Source: UBA7485 sp050945075 (GTDB taxonomy: Bacteria > Bacillota > Clostridia > Eubacteriales > Eubacteriaceae). From it: a stretch of 21,650 bases of DNA. The stretch covers positions 1-21,650 of the forward strand of contig JBMNSG010000029.1 in assembly GCA_050945075.1 (NCBI GenBank), in the 5' to 3' direction. The notes beneath the pieces are model-generated. The model was not told the origin of the DNA. It saw only the letters and a program-made list of their open reading frames with translations, and ran no database searches. Below are positions 15,053 to 21,650 of the stretch, in pieces; positions within the stretch are counted from its first letter, which is position 1, and the number at the start of each line of letters is the position of its first letter. A program made the position numbers and the translations under genes.

Positions 15053-16096
15053 ATGGATCTAATAAAAATCAAAAAGAAGCGAATGCTCATCAGAGCACTC
15101 AAGATCGGAATCGGAAGTGCTGTGGCGATCATGCTTGCCGAGCTTCTGCAGCTTGAGTTTGCCACTTCTGCGGGAACGATTGCGCTGCTTACAATCGTAT
15201 CGACCAAATGGGACACTGTCCGGCTGGCCTGGACGCGTATTGTTTCCTTTGGTTTAACGATTTATCTGGCCTTTCTGGTTTTCAATATCGGCGGTCTGAA
15301 CTGGGTCAGTTACGGAATTTTCATTTTTCTGATTGCCGCCATCAGCTTTCTATCCGGATGGGAAAGCGCCTTATCCGTCAATGCGGTTACCGGGTCTCAG
15401 CTTCTGATGACCGGTGATTTTTCGCTGCATTTTATTCTCAATGAATTTTACATTGTTTTAATCGGTATTTCCGTTGCGGTTGTCATCAACCTGTTTAATG
15501 ATTATACAAGGCAGCAGGAGGTCATCGTGAACGATATGCGTTATACCGAATTTGAAATGAAAGCGGCTATGCAGGAAATAGCCGATTATCTGGTCAGCGA
15601 TGAAATAAAAACGCCTGTCTGGGACCGGCTGATTGCTCTGGAAGATTATGCGGAAGCAGCCGAAGACCGGGCCTGGCAGTATCAGAATGATACCTTCGTT
15701 TCGCATCCGGAGTACTATATCAATTACTTTGTGATGCGGATCAAGCAGATCAATACCCTGCATAATCTGCATTATCAGGTCAAAATCCTGAAGAGTCATC
15801 CGGTTCAGGCGCAGACTGCTTCCGGCATCTTAAAATATATGAAGCCCTATATTGCCGAGATGAACGATCCGGAAAAGCAGCTGGTGGCGGTGAAAGCGAC
15901 CTACCGTCTGCAGATGGCAGACGCGCTGCCGTCGAACCGGGGTGATCTGGAAGGGAAGATGGTTCTGTTTCATATCCTGATGGATCTCGAACAGTTTCTG
16001 GTTTACAAGCAGCGTTTTATCAACACGCTGGACGACAAACACAAAAAGATTTACTGGGAGGAACAGCCGGAACAGCCCGGATTTAAACGCGTATAA
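15053..16096 (+). CDS. Aromatic acid exporter family protein (ArAE type)
   Basis: The 347-residue product has a hydrophobic N-terminal half (about 15-155, roughly five to six membrane segments, including GIGSAVAIMLAELL) and a soluble, helix-rich C-terminal half rich in charged and aromatic residues. That is the two-domain layout of the Bacillota aromatic acid exporter family (ArAE, with a DUF939-like C-terminal domain). Members are thought to export aromatic carboxylates or related anions, but few have been tested. GGGGAG at 15044-15049 supports the start. No promoter is convincing between the preceding terminator and the start. A link to export of aglycones from the deglycosidase locus is possible but only speculative at this distance. 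A strong terminator follows. Confidence 0.8.
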   Translation: MDLIKIKKKRMLIRALKIGIGSAVAIMLAELLQLEFATSAGTIALLTIVSTKWDTVRLAWTRIVSFGLTIYLAFLVFNIGGLNWVSYGIFIFLIAAISFLSGWESALSVNAVTGSQLLMTGDFSLHFILNEFYIVLIGISVAVVINLFNDYTRQQEVIVNDMRYTEFEMKAAMQEIADYLVSDEIKTPVWDRLIALEDYAEAAEDRAWQYQNDTFVSHPEYYINYFVMRIKQINTLHNLHYQVKILKSHPVQAQTASGILKYMKPYIAEMNDPEKQLVAVKATYRLQMADALPSNRGDLEGKMVLFHILMDLEQFLVYKQRFINTLDDKHKKIYWEEQPEQPGFKRV

Positions 16097-16130
16097 ACGG
16101 AAAGCTGTTAAATCAGTTTAATACAATCAT

Positions 16131-16184
16131 AAAAGCCCGCAGTCAGTATTTGGGAGTCATCCCATACTGACTGCGGGCTTTTTT
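16131..16184 (+). terminator. Intrinsic terminator after the aromatic acid exporter
   Basis: The long stem AAAAGCCCGCAGTCAGTAT (16131-16149) pairs with ATACTGACTGCGGGCTTTTTT (16164-16184), and the apical TGGGA/TCCCA extends it. The A and T runs suit either direction. Confidence 0.92.
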
Positions 16185-16292
16185 ACATAATTTCAGCACT
16201 TTTAATTAATTGCAGTAACGATAGTGAAATGCTTTGAATGAAACAGCAGAGTACTGCGTTCGTATGATGCAAATGATTGTGATTTTATACGC

Positions 16293-16309
16293 TGTAAACG
16301 AAGTATACT
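16293..16309 (+). promoter_or_regulatory. Candidate PTS-operon promoter with catabolite-operator-like site
   Basis: TATACT at 16304-16309 is a plausible -10; the -35 region is poor (TTGTGA at 16278-16283 leaves a 20-base spacer). TGTAAACGA at 16293-16301 lies in the spacer, where a bound repressor or activator would act. The rest of the 16185-16361 gap is AT-rich with nothing else I recognise. I see no sigma-54 type GG-N10-GC element. Confidence 0.4.
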
Positions 16310-16361
16310 TGGTTTAGTCGAAAGAATAGTACAGAAAGAGCAAGTAAATCAGGAGGATGTA

Positions 16362-16760
16362 GTGAAAATTGTATTAGTATCACACGGCGGTTATTCGCAG
16401 GGACTGAAGGAAAGTGTTCAGATGCTGGTGGGGCAGCAGGAAGATCTGGTCGCATACAGTCTTCTCCCAGACGAACCGACTACCGTGTTAAGAGAAAAAC
16501 TGGAAGGCGAGATGAAGGCGGCAGATGGTGAAATATTATTCTTTACGGATCTGTTTCACGGAAGCCCTTTCAATGTAGTTGTCTCGCTGATGGGTGAGTA
16601 CGATATTCATCATGTGACTGGGATCAATCTTCCGCTGCTGCTGGAAGCGATCATGAAGCGCAATTCCGGAGCCACTGCAGATGAAATCTGTGCCGATATT
16701 ATCGAAGTAGCGCCCTCAACGATTGTAGATGTCAAAAAATTTCTGGGACAGGAGATCTGA
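16362..16760 (+). CDS. PTS mannose-family EIIA component
   Basis: This 132-residue cytosolic protein is an EIIA of the mannose/fructose/sorbose PTS family. The phosphorylated histidine is H8 in VSHGGYSQG, and the second conserved stretch FFTDLFHGSPFN surrounds the domain core. It takes phosphate from HPr and passes it to EIIB. It starts with GTG, supported by AGGAGGA at 16351-16357 at ideal distance. It is the first gene of a four-component permease operon, two bases before EIIB. The sugar specificity is set by EIIC/EIID and cannot be told from this subunit. Confidence 0.93.
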   Translation: MKIVLVSHGGYSQGLKESVQMLVGQQEDLVAYSLLPDEPTTVLREKLEGEMKAADGEILFFTDLFHGSPFNVVVSLMGEYDIHHVTGINLPLLLEAIMKRNSGATADEICADIIEVAPSTIVDVKKFLGQEI

Positions 16761-16762
16761 AG

Positions 16763-17245
16763 ATGAGAAATGTAGTTTTAGCAAGAGTTGATGACCGGCT
16801 GATCCATGGTGAAGTTGTTTCAGTATGGACTCCGAGCCTGAGTGCCAACCGTATTGTTGTAGCGGATGATGATGTTGCGGCGGATAAATTCAACAGCCGT
16901 GTTATCAAGCTCCTGGCGCCGGCCGGTGTCAAAGTAAACGTCTGTACGGTGGATGAAGCCTGCAGGAATCTGATGAAGGATCCGGTAAAAGGTGAAAACA
17001 TCATTGTTCTGGCAAAGTCGCCGATTACCTATAAACGGATGAAGGATAAAGGTCTGGAGCTGCCGGCCGTAAATCTCGGCGGTATGGGTGTCCGCGATGC
17101 CCGCAAGCCTTTTATCAAGAATGTCGCCTGTGATCCGGACGAAATTCAGGCAATCAAGGATCTGATCGATTCAGGAACCAATGTTTATTATCAGCTGGTA
17201 CCGGAACAGCAGGTTATTGATGCAGCAGGTTATGTGAACAAGTAA
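16763..17245 (+). CDS. PTS mannose/fructose/sorbose-family EIIB component
   Basis: The 160-residue protein matches the sorbose IIB fold in length and in the signature VLARVDDRLIHGEVV, with H15 as the phosphorylated residue. LGGMGVRD and a C-terminal YQLVPEQQV stretch are also typical. It receives phosphate from EIIA and transfers it to the incoming sugar at EIIC/EIID. AGGAG at 16750-16754, within the end of EIIA, is the ribosome site. Confidence 0.94.
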   Translation: MRNVVLARVDDRLIHGEVVSVWTPSLSANRIVVADDDVAADKFNSRVIKLLAPAGVKVNVCTVDEACRNLMKDPVKGENIIVLAKSPITYKRMKDKGLELPAVNLGGMGVRDARKPFIKNVACDPDEIQAIKDLIDSGTNVYYQLVPEQQVIDAAGYVNK

Positions 17246-17275
17246 GTAAAAATAAATCTGTAAAGGGGATCTATT

Positions 17276-18055
17276 ATGCACATTACAATGTTTCAGGCAA
17301 TACTTTGCGGTATTGTCTACTGGCTGGCGGTAGGGAATCTGCCGTTTGTAGGACTCTGGTCTCTGCAGCGGCCGCTTGTCTGCGGTCTCATCGTCGGTTG
17401 TATTCTGGGTGATCCGGTCAAAGGGGCCGTGATCGGCGGTACCATCAACCTGGTCTACCTTGGCTTTATCTCTGCAGGCGGCAGTATGCCGGCGGATATG
17501 GGGCTGGCTGGTGTTCTGGGTACGGCTTACGCGATTGCCGGGAACCTTGACGCGGACACCGCGCTGGCTCTGGCTATCCCGATCGGCATTCTCGGAACCA
17601 TCGTCTGGTATACCAGAATGACGTTTGACTCGACGTTTGTTCATATGGCGGACAATTACATCGAAAAAGAACAGTACAACAAAATCTGGAAAGCCAATAT
17701 TCTCTATCCTCAGATTCTGTGTTTCCTGATTACGGTTATTCCCTGCACGCTGGCTGCTTATTACGGAGCAAATTACATCAACGGATTCATTTCCATGCTC
17801 AGCGGCAAGGTTCTGACAGTATTCCAGATTATCGGTGGTTTGATGCCTGCACTTGGTATTGCAATCACCCTGCAGTATATCTTTAAAGGTGAATCGAAAG
17901 TATTCCTGTTTATGGGATTTATCCTGGCTGTTTATTCCGGCCTCGGACTTCTTCCCCTCGGTATTATTGCGCTCCTGGTAGCGATTATCTATGTACAGGT
18001 CGTTCCCAGCAAGACTGAAGTTGTAGTAGAAGAAGAAGAAGGGGAGGATTTCTAA
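17276..18055 (+). CDS. PTS mannose/fructose/sorbose-family EIIC component
   Basis: The 259-residue integral membrane protein shows the family's GxVYWLAVGN-like start and the LQRPLVCGLIVGCILGDPVKGAVIGG region, ending in an acidic EEEEGEDF tail. With EIID it forms the sugar-conducting channel. Thirty bases separate it from EIIB (AAGGGGAT at 17264-17271). Its stop is immediately followed by the EIID ATG. Confidence 0.94.
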   Translation: MHITMFQAILCGIVYWLAVGNLPFVGLWSLQRPLVCGLIVGCILGDPVKGAVIGGTINLVYLGFISAGGSMPADMGLAGVLGTAYAIAGNLDADTALALAIPIGILGTIVWYTRMTFDSTFVHMADNYIEKEQYNKIWKANILYPQILCFLITVIPCTLAAYYGANYINGFISMLSGKVLTVFQIIGGLMPALGIAITLQYIFKGESKVFLFMGFILAVYSGLGLLPLGIIALLVAIIYVQVVPSKTEVVVEEEEGEDF

Positions 18056-18934
18056 ATGTCTGAAGAAAAAAAAGATGCCGTGGAAACCGTGGATTCCACA
18101 GAAACTACCAAAAGACTGATTCCTAAAAAGGCACTGATCAGAGCGTTTCTGATCTGGGAAACATTTGTACAGACCTGTTATAATTACGAACGTATGATGG
18201 GGCTGGCCTGCGCACATGTATTTACGCCGGTTATCAAATATCTGTATAAGGACGATCCGTCCAAGCGTAAACCCGTCATGAAGCGGGAAATCGAATTCTT
18301 TAATGTACACCCCGAGTTCGGTTCGTGTATATTGGGGATGGCCATTGCTATGGAAGAACAAAAGGCAATGGGCGAAAATATCCCTGGCGAATTCATTACC
18401 AACATCAAAACATCTCTGATGGGTCCTCTGGCCGGTGTTGGTGATACCATCTGGCAGGGCGTTGTTATCCCGATTCTGCTGGCAATCTGTATCGATATTA
18501 CCAGAATGGGCGACGGGAATATCTGGGGCTCCATCATTTACGCAGTAGCAATCATTGCAGGCGCTTACGGTCTGAGTTACTGGAACTTTATGTTCGGTTA
18601 TAATGCCGGCAGCAATGCCATTATGGAATTCCTGGAAAAAGGAACCCTGAACAAAATTCTCAAGGGTGCTTCCATCATGGGCTGTATGGTTATGGGCGGT
18701 CTGATTGTTAACTATGTAAAATGTACCTGCGGAATCGATATTGTCAGTTCTTCTTCGACATTTAATCTGCAGAAGGATCTGTTTGATACGGTTATGCCAA
18801 GCATTCTGCCGCTGGGCGCAACAATGGGTATTTACTGGCTGTTCAAAAAACACTGGTCAACAATTAAAATTATCGTGCTCATCATTGCAGTCGCTGTAGT
18901 CGGCGGCTTGACGGGCATTCTGACTTACGCCTAA
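18056..18934 (+). CDS. PTS mannose/fructose/sorbose-family EIID component
   Basis: The 292-residue protein has the EIID hallmarks: a long amphipathic N-terminal domain with FVQTCYNYERMMGLA, the EFFNVHPEFG motif (family FFNTHP), GPLAGVGDTIWQG and a hydrophobic C-terminal helix. It completes the four-subunit permease. About 25 charged residues at the N-terminus (KKDAVETVDSTETTK) extend beyond the usual start. The start codon directly abuts the EIIC stop, with GGGGAGG ahead of it. Confidence 0.94.
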   Translation: MSEEKKDAVETVDSTETTKRLIPKKALIRAFLIWETFVQTCYNYERMMGLACAHVFTPVIKYLYKDDPSKRKPVMKREIEFFNVHPEFGSCILGMAIAMEEQKAMGENIPGEFITNIKTSLMGPLAGVGDTIWQGVVIPILLAICIDITRMGDGNIWGSIIYAVAIIAGAYGLSYWNFMFGYNAGSNAIMEFLEKGTLNKILKGASIMGCMVMGGLIVNYVKCTCGIDIVSSSSTFNLQKDLFDTVMPSILPLGATMGIYWLFKKHWSTIKIIVLIIAVAVVGGLTGILTYA

Positions 18935-18988
18935 AAACCGGCGCTTCAGCAGTCCGGCTTCATAGAATGATAATGAGAGGAAACGAAG

Positions 18989-19546
18989 ATGAAAACATGT
19001 GATGTCTGCGGGGCACCGCTTGGTATACTCCGGTTTAAGTATAAAGATGGTGCAGTCTGCAGGGACTGTTATGAAAAAGCCAGTCATCACTGTGTGGAAA
19101 CCATCAGCCGTCTGACGCTGGATCAGGTTAAGGATCTGTGTGAAGCAGATAAAGGTGATTCAACCGGCGGTGATATGTTCGACATTACCAGGCGGATTGG
19201 GAATTTCATCCTTTTTGATGATAAAAACAAGAATTTTTGTATTCCTAATAATAGAATGGTAATCAGAGGATATAAAAACCCGGTTATCCATCCCTATGAC
19301 GACATCAAATCCGTTTCCATCGTCAGCGATCCGGAGCTTAAACCGGATCAGCTGGCCCAGCTGGCTCAGTCTGGAAACGGCGGCCAGCTCATTCATTCGC
19401 TTAAAGTTGAGATCCTGCTGGGTGAACATCATATTCCCTGTGATGTTCCCGTTATTGTCAACACTGTTCGCTCAAAGAGTTTTGCGTACAGGCGCTCCTA
19501 TGAGTTTTCTGAAAAAATATGTCAGGAAGTACATAATCTGATCTGA
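18989..19546 (+). CDS. Zinc-ribbon protein, DUF4428-like, within the PTS operon
   Basis: This 185-residue protein opens with a four-cysteine knuckle, CDVCG at 4-8 and CRDCY at 24-28, resembling DUF4428 zinc ribbons. A beta-rich region of about 110 residues follows (FILFDDKNKNFCIPN, then a DDIKSVSIV strand pattern) that looks like a PH/GRAM-like or bacterial 'short PH' fold. I do not recognise a function. It has GAGAGG as ribosome site, 54 bases after EIID with no terminator, and is followed 40 bases later by the HPr-like gene, so it probably belongs to the PTS transcript. It has no signal peptide or membrane segment. Confidence 0.7.
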   Translation: MKTCDVCGAPLGILRFKYKDGAVCRDCYEKASHHCVETISRLTLDQVKDLCEADKGDSTGGDMFDITRRIGNFILFDDKNKNFCIPNNRMVIRGYKNPVIHPYDDIKSVSIVSDPELKPDQLAQLAQSGNGGQLIHSLKVEILLGEHHIPCDVPVIVNTVRSKSFAYRRSYEFSEKICQEVHNLI

Positions 19547-19589
19547 CAGGACATGGTCCAAATAGTATAAATAGAAGTTAGAGGTTATG

Positions 19590-19847
19590 ATGAAGAGTTT
19601 TGAATATACAGTCAAATGTCCTGCCGGTCTGCATGCTTTACTGGCAGCAAAGCTCAGCCAGATGGCTTCAGGCTATCAAAGCAAAATATCTGTACTGAAA
19701 GACGGACATTCGGCTAATGCCAGGCATATAATGGACCTGATGATTCTGGCAGTTAAACAGGACGAAGAGATCCGTTTTGAAATTGAAGGATCTGATGAAG
19801 AACTGGCATGTCTCTCACTAGCCGCGTTCTGCAGAAATAACCTCTGA
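19590..19847 (+). CDS. Divergent HPr-like phosphocarrier protein
   Basis: Two adjacent ATG codons (19587 and 19590) are possible. I choose the second because AGAGG at 19580-19584 is then five bases away and residue numbers match HPr exactly. The 85-residue product has the HPr fold pattern and keeps the phosphorylated H15 (AGLHA). The next conserved residues are replaced: Arg17 and Pro18 are both Leu. The regulatory Ser46 is His (NARHIMD in place of NxKSIMG), so HPr kinase could not phosphorylate it. It probably serves as a dedicated or altered phosphocarrier for the adjacent PTS, or has taken a regulatory role. It ends the PTS operon and abuts a terminator. Confidence 0.85.
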   Translation: MKSFEYTVKCPAGLHALLAAKLSQMASGYQSKISVLKDGHSANARHIMDLMILAVKQDEEIRFEIEGSDEELACLSLAAFCRNNL

Positions 19848-19894
19848 AACAAGCCGGAATATGCACTCCCCCTGCAGATTCCGGCTTGTTTTAT
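19848..19894 (+). terminator. Terminator after the HPr-like gene
   Basis: The perfect 13-base stem AACAAGCCGGAAT (19848-19860) with ATTCCGGCTTGTT (19878-19890) starts on the base after the stop codon and runs into a short T-rich tail. The next gene starts about 40 bases on, and no promoter is evident between. Confidence 0.85.
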
Positions 19895-19932
19895 AAGCAG
19901 AAGATAAAAGAAAGAAGGAAAGGGCAAGTATT

Positions 19933-21321
19933 ATGGGACTTACAGACAAAAGCATTAACGAATTGATCAACACCGAATATCCATGCAGCTGCGGAAAAAC
20001 ACATATTGCCAATATTCAGAATATCGCCATTGGCAATGGTGCCATTGAAAAACTGGAAGACTTTATCGACACCCAGAAGCTGGGAGACGGTACAACATTC
20101 AATAAAGCGACCGACCGGATCTACGTAGTCAGTGATGTCAATACTGAAAAAGCGGCCGGGAAAATGGTTTCCGACAGACTGGAAGGTGAAGGCTATATCG
20201 TCAGCAAATACGTACTGCCGCATCCGCATATGCATGCGGAAGAACGCTATGCGGACGAAGAAACAGAACATATGCCGGAAGATGCAAAGCTTCTGATTGC
20301 TGTAGGTTCCGGTTCCATCAACGATATGTCCCGCTGGGCTGCTTTCAAAAAAGGCATTCCCTATTATATTATCGCTACAGCACCCAGCATGGACGGCTAT
20401 GCGTCCAACATCAGCCCGCTTATCCACAATGATCTCAAGATCTCCTTCCCGGCGGAATGTGCGGCAGCCATCATCGGCGATACCGATATTCTGGCTACAG
20501 CTCCGATGCATATGATTGCGGCAGGACTCGGTGATATTCTGGGCAAGTATATTGCCATCAGCGACTGGAAGCTTTCGGAAATCATTAATGATGAATACTG
20601 CTGCCCGGAAGTCTGCGAACTGATTCTGTATTCGGTCCAGAAATGTGTAGATACGATAGACGGACTGAAAAACAGGGAAGCACAGGCTCTGACCAATCTG
20701 ATGGAAAGCCTGGTTCTGATCGGGATTGCCATGAGCTACATCGGTTATTCCAGACCGGCCAGCTCTTCGGAACACCATATTGCCCATTTCCTGGAAATGA
20801 AATCTATTTTTGCCGGAGAATACGGCGAACTTCACGGTACCAATGTTGGAATGGCTACCTGCATGATAAGCGAAATGTACAAGCAGTTCATGAGCACCCC
20901 CATTGATTACGATAAAGCCAGAGCCCATGCAAAGGCATTTGATTTTGACAGCTGGAAAGCGGAAATCGAACGTTCTTTCGGTAAAGGCGCAGCTGAAGTG
21001 ATCAAGCTCTATGATCAGGCACGCCAGGACGATCCGCAAAATGTTCTCAAACGTATTGATGCCATCGAAGCCAATGAAGACAAGATTATGGCACAGCTTC
21101 GCCAGACTGAAGCAGATCTTTCCCAGTGCCCGGCATTGCTCCAGGAACTCGGCGCGCTGACCGATCCCTCCGGTTATCCGCTTACACAGAAAGAACTGGA
21201 CGATGTCATCACCTATGCCAAGGATCTCCGCAATCGCTACGGTACGCTTCAGATTTTCTATGATCTGGGCGAACTGGAAGATCTGGCGGCATTCATTTCT
21301 AAAAAATACAAACCGGAATGA
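19933..21321 (+). CDS. araM: sn-Glycerol-1-phosphate dehydrogenase (AraM/EgsA type)
   Basis: The 462-residue protein belongs to the glycerol-1-phosphate dehydrogenase branch of the iron-alcohol/glycerol dehydrogenase superfamily. It has the CSCGKTH start (18-24), NAD-binding GSGSIND (125-131), APSMDGYAS (150-158), and metal ligands predicted as D201 (GLGDILGK), a histidine of the HH pair at 281-282 and H301 (ELHGTN). The reaction is reduction of dihydroxyacetone phosphate to sn-glycerol-1-phosphate with NAD(P)H, the enantiomer used in archaeal-type lipids and in heptaprenylglyceryl phosphate of some Bacillota. The C-terminal 120 residues exceed a typical glycerol dehydrogenase but fit the AraM length. 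Its stop overlaps the HAD phosphatase start by two bases, echoing the araL-araM neighbours of Bacillus subtilis in reverse order. Confidence 0.9.
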   Translation: MGLTDKSINELINTEYPCSCGKTHIANIQNIAIGNGAIEKLEDFIDTQKLGDGTTFNKATDRIYVVSDVNTEKAAGKMVSDRLEGEGYIVSKYVLPHPHMHAEERYADEETEHMPEDAKLLIAVGSGSINDMSRWAAFKKGIPYYIIATAPSMDGYASNISPLIHNDLKISFPAECAAAIIGDTDILATAPMHMIAAGLGDILGKYIAISDWKLSEIINDEYCCPEVCELILYSVQKCVDTIDGLKNREAQALTNLMESLVLIGIAMSYIGYSRPASSSEHHIAHFLEMKSIFAGEYGELHGTNVGMATCMISEMYKQFMSTPIDYDKARAHAKAFDFDSWKAEIERSFGKGAAEVIKLYDQARQDDPQNVLKRIDAIEANEDKIMAQLRQTEADLSQCPALLQELGALTDPSGYPLTQKELDDVITYAKDLRNRYGTLQIFYDLGELEDLAAFISKKYKPE

Positions 21322-21650
21322 GTAAAACAGTTAATAACAGCGAAGCCGTAAAAAAGACGGCTTTTGACGGAGTCGGTCTCTTTGTACTCGATATGGACGG
21401 TACGGTTTATCTGGGAGAAAACCTGATTGACGGCTCTCTGGATTTTATCCACAAGGTTGTAGAAACAGGCAGAGACTATGTGTTCTTTACCAACAATGCC
21501 TCCAGAGTGCCTTCGATGTATGTGGAAAAACTGAAACGGATGGGACTGACAGTCACGGAAGACCGCATTATCACGGCGGGCGATGTGACAGCAGAATACC
21601 TGAAAAAGGATTATCCGGGCGCGGCCGTTTATCTGAACGGAACCCCGGTG
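21318..21650 (+). CDS. HAD-IIA phosphatase, AraL/NagD type (cut by window end)
   Basis: The frame starts at ATG 21318, overlapping the stop of the dehydrogenase (ATGA), and runs open for 111 codons to the window end. It has HAD motif I DMDGT at 25-29, with D25 the nucleophile and D27 the acid/base, and motif II FFTNNAS. The region after it (MGLTVTEDRIITAGDVTAEYL) is typical of the HAD-IIA (NagD/AraL) cap-bearing group. AraL-like enzymes dephosphorylate sugar and glycerol phosphates. Paired with the G1P dehydrogenase it may remove phosphate from glycerol-1-phosphate or a related by-product. The first about 16 residues extend beyond the usual start. Confidence 0.88.
   Translation, partial: MSKTVNNSEAVKKTAFDGVGLFVLDMDGTVYLGENLIDGSLDFIHKVVETGRDYVFFTNNASRVPSMYVEKLKRMGLTVTEDRIITAGDVTAEYLKKDYPGAAVYLNGTPV
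21343..21365 (+). promoter_or_regulatory. Terminator-like hairpin inside the HAD gene start
   Basis: AAGCCGT (21343-21349) and ACGGCTT (21357-21363) pair perfectly around a seven-base A-rich loop and run into TT. The hairpin lies 22 bases after the dehydrogenase stop and within codons 9-16 of the phosphatase. It may dampen expression of the downstream gene, or may be chance. Confidence 0.35.

Noticed and set aside
17171..18853. Long minus-strand open frame antisense to EIIB, EIIC and EIID
   Set aside because: Its composition is unlike a protein (His, Asn, Cys, Arg rich), it has no recognisable domain, and it mirrors the three well-supported PTS genes.
19891..21039. Minus-strand open frame antisense to the G1P dehydrogenase
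   Set aside because: It is a codon-usage shadow of a clearly assigned gene, with no ribosome site or family motif.

Overview
The window reads as a chromosomal segment of a low-to-mid GC Bacillota (Firmicutes), probably a gut or rumen anaerobe. Reasons are the strong AGGAGG-type ribosome binding sites, tight operons closed by hairpin/T-tract terminators, a mannose-family PTS with an HPr-like protein, a lipoprotein-type binding protein and an AraM/AraL-type pair. I cannot fix the family from sequence alone.

Region 1 (1-5934) is the most notable part. Two tandem modules each have the order Gfo/Idh/MocA oxidoreductase, small beta subunit (DUF6379 type), TIM-barrel alpha subunit. This is the architecture of the C-glycoside deglycosidase systems DgpA/DgpB/DgpC (Dorea strain PUE) and DfgA/DfgB (Eubacterium cellulosolvens). 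The first oxidoreductase is cut by the window edge. A GPH-family sugar symporter follows, behind a leader with two inverted repeats. The predicted route is uptake of a glycoside, oxidation of the sugar at C3, then cleavage of the C-C (or C-O) glycosidic bond by the alpha/beta enzyme.

Region 2 (6097-7361) holds the wreck of a divergent EamA transporter / LysR regulator pair. Each gene carries its own deletion. Region 3 (7499-9758, minus strand) is a Crp/Fnr-type regulator followed by an iron-dependent alcohol dehydrogenase with a roughly 250-nt leader and its own consensus promoter.

Region 4 (9898-14914) is a FecCD-type ABC importer operon (permease, ATPase, lipoprotein) coupled by overlapping frames to a DUF4213/DUF364 protein and a MoeA-like protein. 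This suggests molybdenum or tungsten acquisition joined to cofactor assembly. Three abutting 15-bp repeats lie just upstream of it. A putative aromatic acid exporter follows, with a strong terminator hairpin in its immediate leader.

Region 5 (16362-19847) is a complete mannose-family PTS (EIIA, EIIB, EIIC, EIID) with a small zinc-ribbon protein and an aberrant HPr (His15 kept; Arg17, Pro18 and Ser46 lost). Region 6 (19933-21650) is an sn-glycerol-1-phosphate dehydrogenase (AraM type) overlapping a HAD-IIA phosphatase (AraL/NagD type), cut by the window end. A 9-base word, TGTAAACGA, recurs in three promoter-like regions (before the second deglycosidase module, the alcohol dehydrogenase and the PTS) and may be a shared carbon-catabolite operator. 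I saw no tRNA, rRNA, insertion sequence or CRISPR array.
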